NCBI RefSeq assembly: GCF_000829905.1
Contig: NZ_CDPP01000002.1
Coordinates: 124,001 to 188,000 of the forward strand
Direction of reading: 5' to 3'
From: Beduini massiliensis
GTDB taxonomy: Bacteria; Bacillota_I; Bacilli_A; Erysipelotrichales; Coprobacillaceae
Length of the DNA: 64,000 nucleotides
The notes below the pieces were generated by a model, which saw only the letters and a list, made by a program, of their open reading frames with translations, was not told the origin of the DNA and made no database searches. Below, in pieces: positions 63,155-64,000 of the stretch (positions within the stretch are counted from its first letter, which is position 1; every line of letters begins with the position of its first letter). The position numbers and the translations under genes were made by a program.

Positions 63155-63514
63155 CTAATCCGTTGATACGGGGGTTGTCAGTTCAATGTGATTCCCCTCA
63201 CTATCGACAAACTCTATTACCCAATTGTTTTTTATTTTGGTAAGCGGAAAGCATATTTCTAAATTCTTGATTTTATCTTGAAGAATGTTCAGATTGTCTA
63301 CTTCTAAACTTGGCAGACAATTACTTCCAAACATATGATCTTCTCCCACTTTTTGATAAGCAAATAACCCTAAACGAAAACCGTCAAGGTCAAATACACT
63401 ATAGATTTCATCCTCTATTAAAGGTGATTTTTCAAAAAAATCTTTATAAAATGAAACAGCTCGATCCATGTTTTTTACACATAGATATAAAGAATATAAG
63501 CGACAATTCATCAT
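63155..63514 (-). CDS. VOC family (glyoxalase-like) protein
   Basis: 119 aa with the paired beta-alpha-beta-beta-beta fold: LYSLYLCVKNMDRAVSFYKDFFE, IYSVFDLDGFRLGLFAY, EFVDSEGNHIELTTP. Terminal Glu and His are the usual metal ligands. VOC proteins include antibiotic-binding and lyase or dioxygenase enzymes; with a MATE carrier downstream, a resistance role is possible but unproved. GGAGAAC precedes two adjacent ATG codons. Confidence 0.84.
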   Translation of the reverse strand: MMNCRLYSLYLCVKNMDRAVSFYKDFFEKSPLIEDEIYSVFDLDGFRLGLFAYQKVGEDHMFGSNCLPSLEVDNLNILQDKIKNLEICFPLTKIKNNWVIEFVDSEGNHIELTTPVSTD

Positions 63515-63534
63515 GTTCTCCTTTTTACTGCTTA

Positions 63535-63627
63535 CTATCCATCGATGGATTCGATTTTAAAAATAGCCGACCATATCCCATCATTACAGCAGTCACCCAT
63601 CATTTTTTCATTCATCCAGTCATACAT
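63535..63627 (-). CDS. 30-aa small reading frame upstream of the VOC-MATE operon
   Basis: MYDWMNEKMMGDCCNDGIWS start, TAG stop, 21 nt upstream of the VOC gene. GGAGGGTGG lies 4 nt before the ATG, and the ATG shares one base with the TAA of the preceding 14-codon frame (TAATG). Too short to identify. It could be a leader peptide or a small protein. Confidence 0.45.
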   Translation of the reverse strand: MYDWMNEKMMGDCCNDGIWSAIFKIESIDG

Positions 63628-63671
63628 TATCCACCCTCCACGCAAAGAAATACATGTATCGTGTTCTTCAT
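63627..63671 (-). CDS. 14-aa leader reading frame
   Basis: MKNTIHVFLCVEGG, starting after AAAAGGACATGTAAG and about 40 nt downstream of a TATAAT box (63714-63709). Its stop overlaps the next start. The end VEGG is encoded by the ribosome binding site of the second frame, so translation of one controls access to the other. Confidence 0.4.
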   Translation of the reverse strand: MKNTIHVFLCVEGG

Positions 63672-63757
63672 CTTACATGTCCTTTTATGAAATTATTATC
63701 CTTTTTACATTATACGTCATTTATTGACATTTTACTAACGCTTTTATGAAAGCGTTT

Positions 63758-63788
63758 AAAAAAGCTGCCTATCTTTAGATCAGCAGCC
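63758..63788 (-). terminator. terminator of the partial GNAT gene
   Basis: GCTGC (63764-63768) pairs with GCAGC (63783-63787) with an inner ATCT/AGAT stem, then TTTTTT on the minus strand. Confidence 0.65.
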
Positions 63789-64000
63789 TATAATTGTAAA
63801 TAATAGATTTCTTCATCATCTTCTATCGCACTGAATTGGAAACCTAATTTTTTAAGCAGATTCTTACTGGCAGTATTTTCAGACAACACACCTGCCTTTA
63901 AAAAAGCAATCTCCCTTTCAGAACTCCAATCGATGAGACCTTGAATTACCTCGTAAATATATCCTTGCCGCTGATATAAAGGGTGTATCGTATATCCCAG
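63788..64000 (-). CDS. GNAT family acetyltransferase (C-terminal part, cut by window edge)
   Basis: 71 codons read from the right edge to TAG at 63788. LGYTIHPLYQRQGYIYEVIQ contains the Q/R-x-x-G-x-A/Y acetyl-CoA loop (QRQGY), and AGVLSENTASKNLLKKLGFQ is the usual C-terminal GNAT segment. The N-terminal half is outside the window. Resembles RimJ/RimL-type acetyltransferases (L.Y.I.P..Q.QGYI.E). Substrate unknown. Confidence 0.85.
   Translation of the reverse strand: MGYTIHPLYQRQGYIYEVIQGLIDWSSEREIAFLKAGVLSENTASKNLLKKLGFQFSAIEDDEEIYYLQL

Noticed and set aside
63310-63690. 126-codon plus-strand frame over the VOC leader region
   Set aside because: Antisense to the VOC gene, no ribosome binding site, composition unlike coding sequence.

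Overview
The window reads as chromosome of a low-GC, anaerobic Gram-positive bacterium (Bacillota), most likely an Erysipelotrichia-type gut organism. This is inferred from AT-rich sequence, strong GGAGG ribosome binding sites, a ferredoxin-fused [FeFe] hydrogenase, several flavodoxin/FMN proteins, a CBS-domain family II pyrophosphatase and phospho-beta-glucosidases. No rRNA, tRNA, CRISPR array or insertion sequence was seen, so the placement is inference.

Layout. 1-5010: housekeeping genes, all minus strand (partial M42 peptidase, GNAT-like protein, D-2-hydroxyacid dehydrogenase, ppGpp synthetase-like protein, HisC, Cof-type phosphatase). 5121-7226: an MFS transporter diverging from a PocR/AraC regulator. 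7313-11256: Mn pyrophosphatase with a YheO-like regulator, a helical protein and an unusual PPP-type phosphatase. 11267-14874: aconitase, isocitrate dehydrogenase and GntR regulator in one operon with a visible promoter/operator. 15157-18604: PadR with an HAAS/DUF4097 protein, divergent from an ABC-F ATPase across a dense array of inverted repeats. 18873-24753: a small protein, AlkD-like repair protein, TopB, TfoX-C protein, and an RpiR regulator divergent from a GH1 enzyme.

25121-40570 is the most striking region. It is a compact set of siphophage-like TAIL genes plus holin and endolysin, under a phage-type genetic switch (cI-like and Cro-like repressors, ImmA-like protease, late activator). 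It has no terminase, portal, capsid, integrase or replication gene, and ordinary chromosomal genes flank it. The order is switch, activator, tail tube, G/GT chaperones, tape measure, tail tip, two receptor-binding fibres, holin, lysin. That is the organisation of an F-type (flexible, non-contractile) phage-tail-like bacteriocin. The two fibre genes share a 1,465-bp apparently identical block but end in different C-terminal modules, which suggests duplication with gene conversion and target diversification.

40598-46919: two flavin proteins with an MFS transporter, a ferredoxin-fused [FeFe] hydrogenase, a GNAT protein, and a second MFS transporter with a divergent MerR regulator. 46956-53540: HEAT-like and SAP-domain proteins, an alkylsulfatase-like hydrolase, small membrane proteins, and ChbG plus a second GH1 enzyme. 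53804-64000: small proteins, a BmrR-like regulator, a large hybrid histidine kinase with an NTF2-like N-terminus, a NagB/YieK-like sugar isomerase with a CcpA-type site, an FMN reductase/MerR pair, and a VOC-MATE operon preceded by two tiny tandem reading frames. Several promoters carry the 19-bp spacer and internal dyad typical of MerR control.
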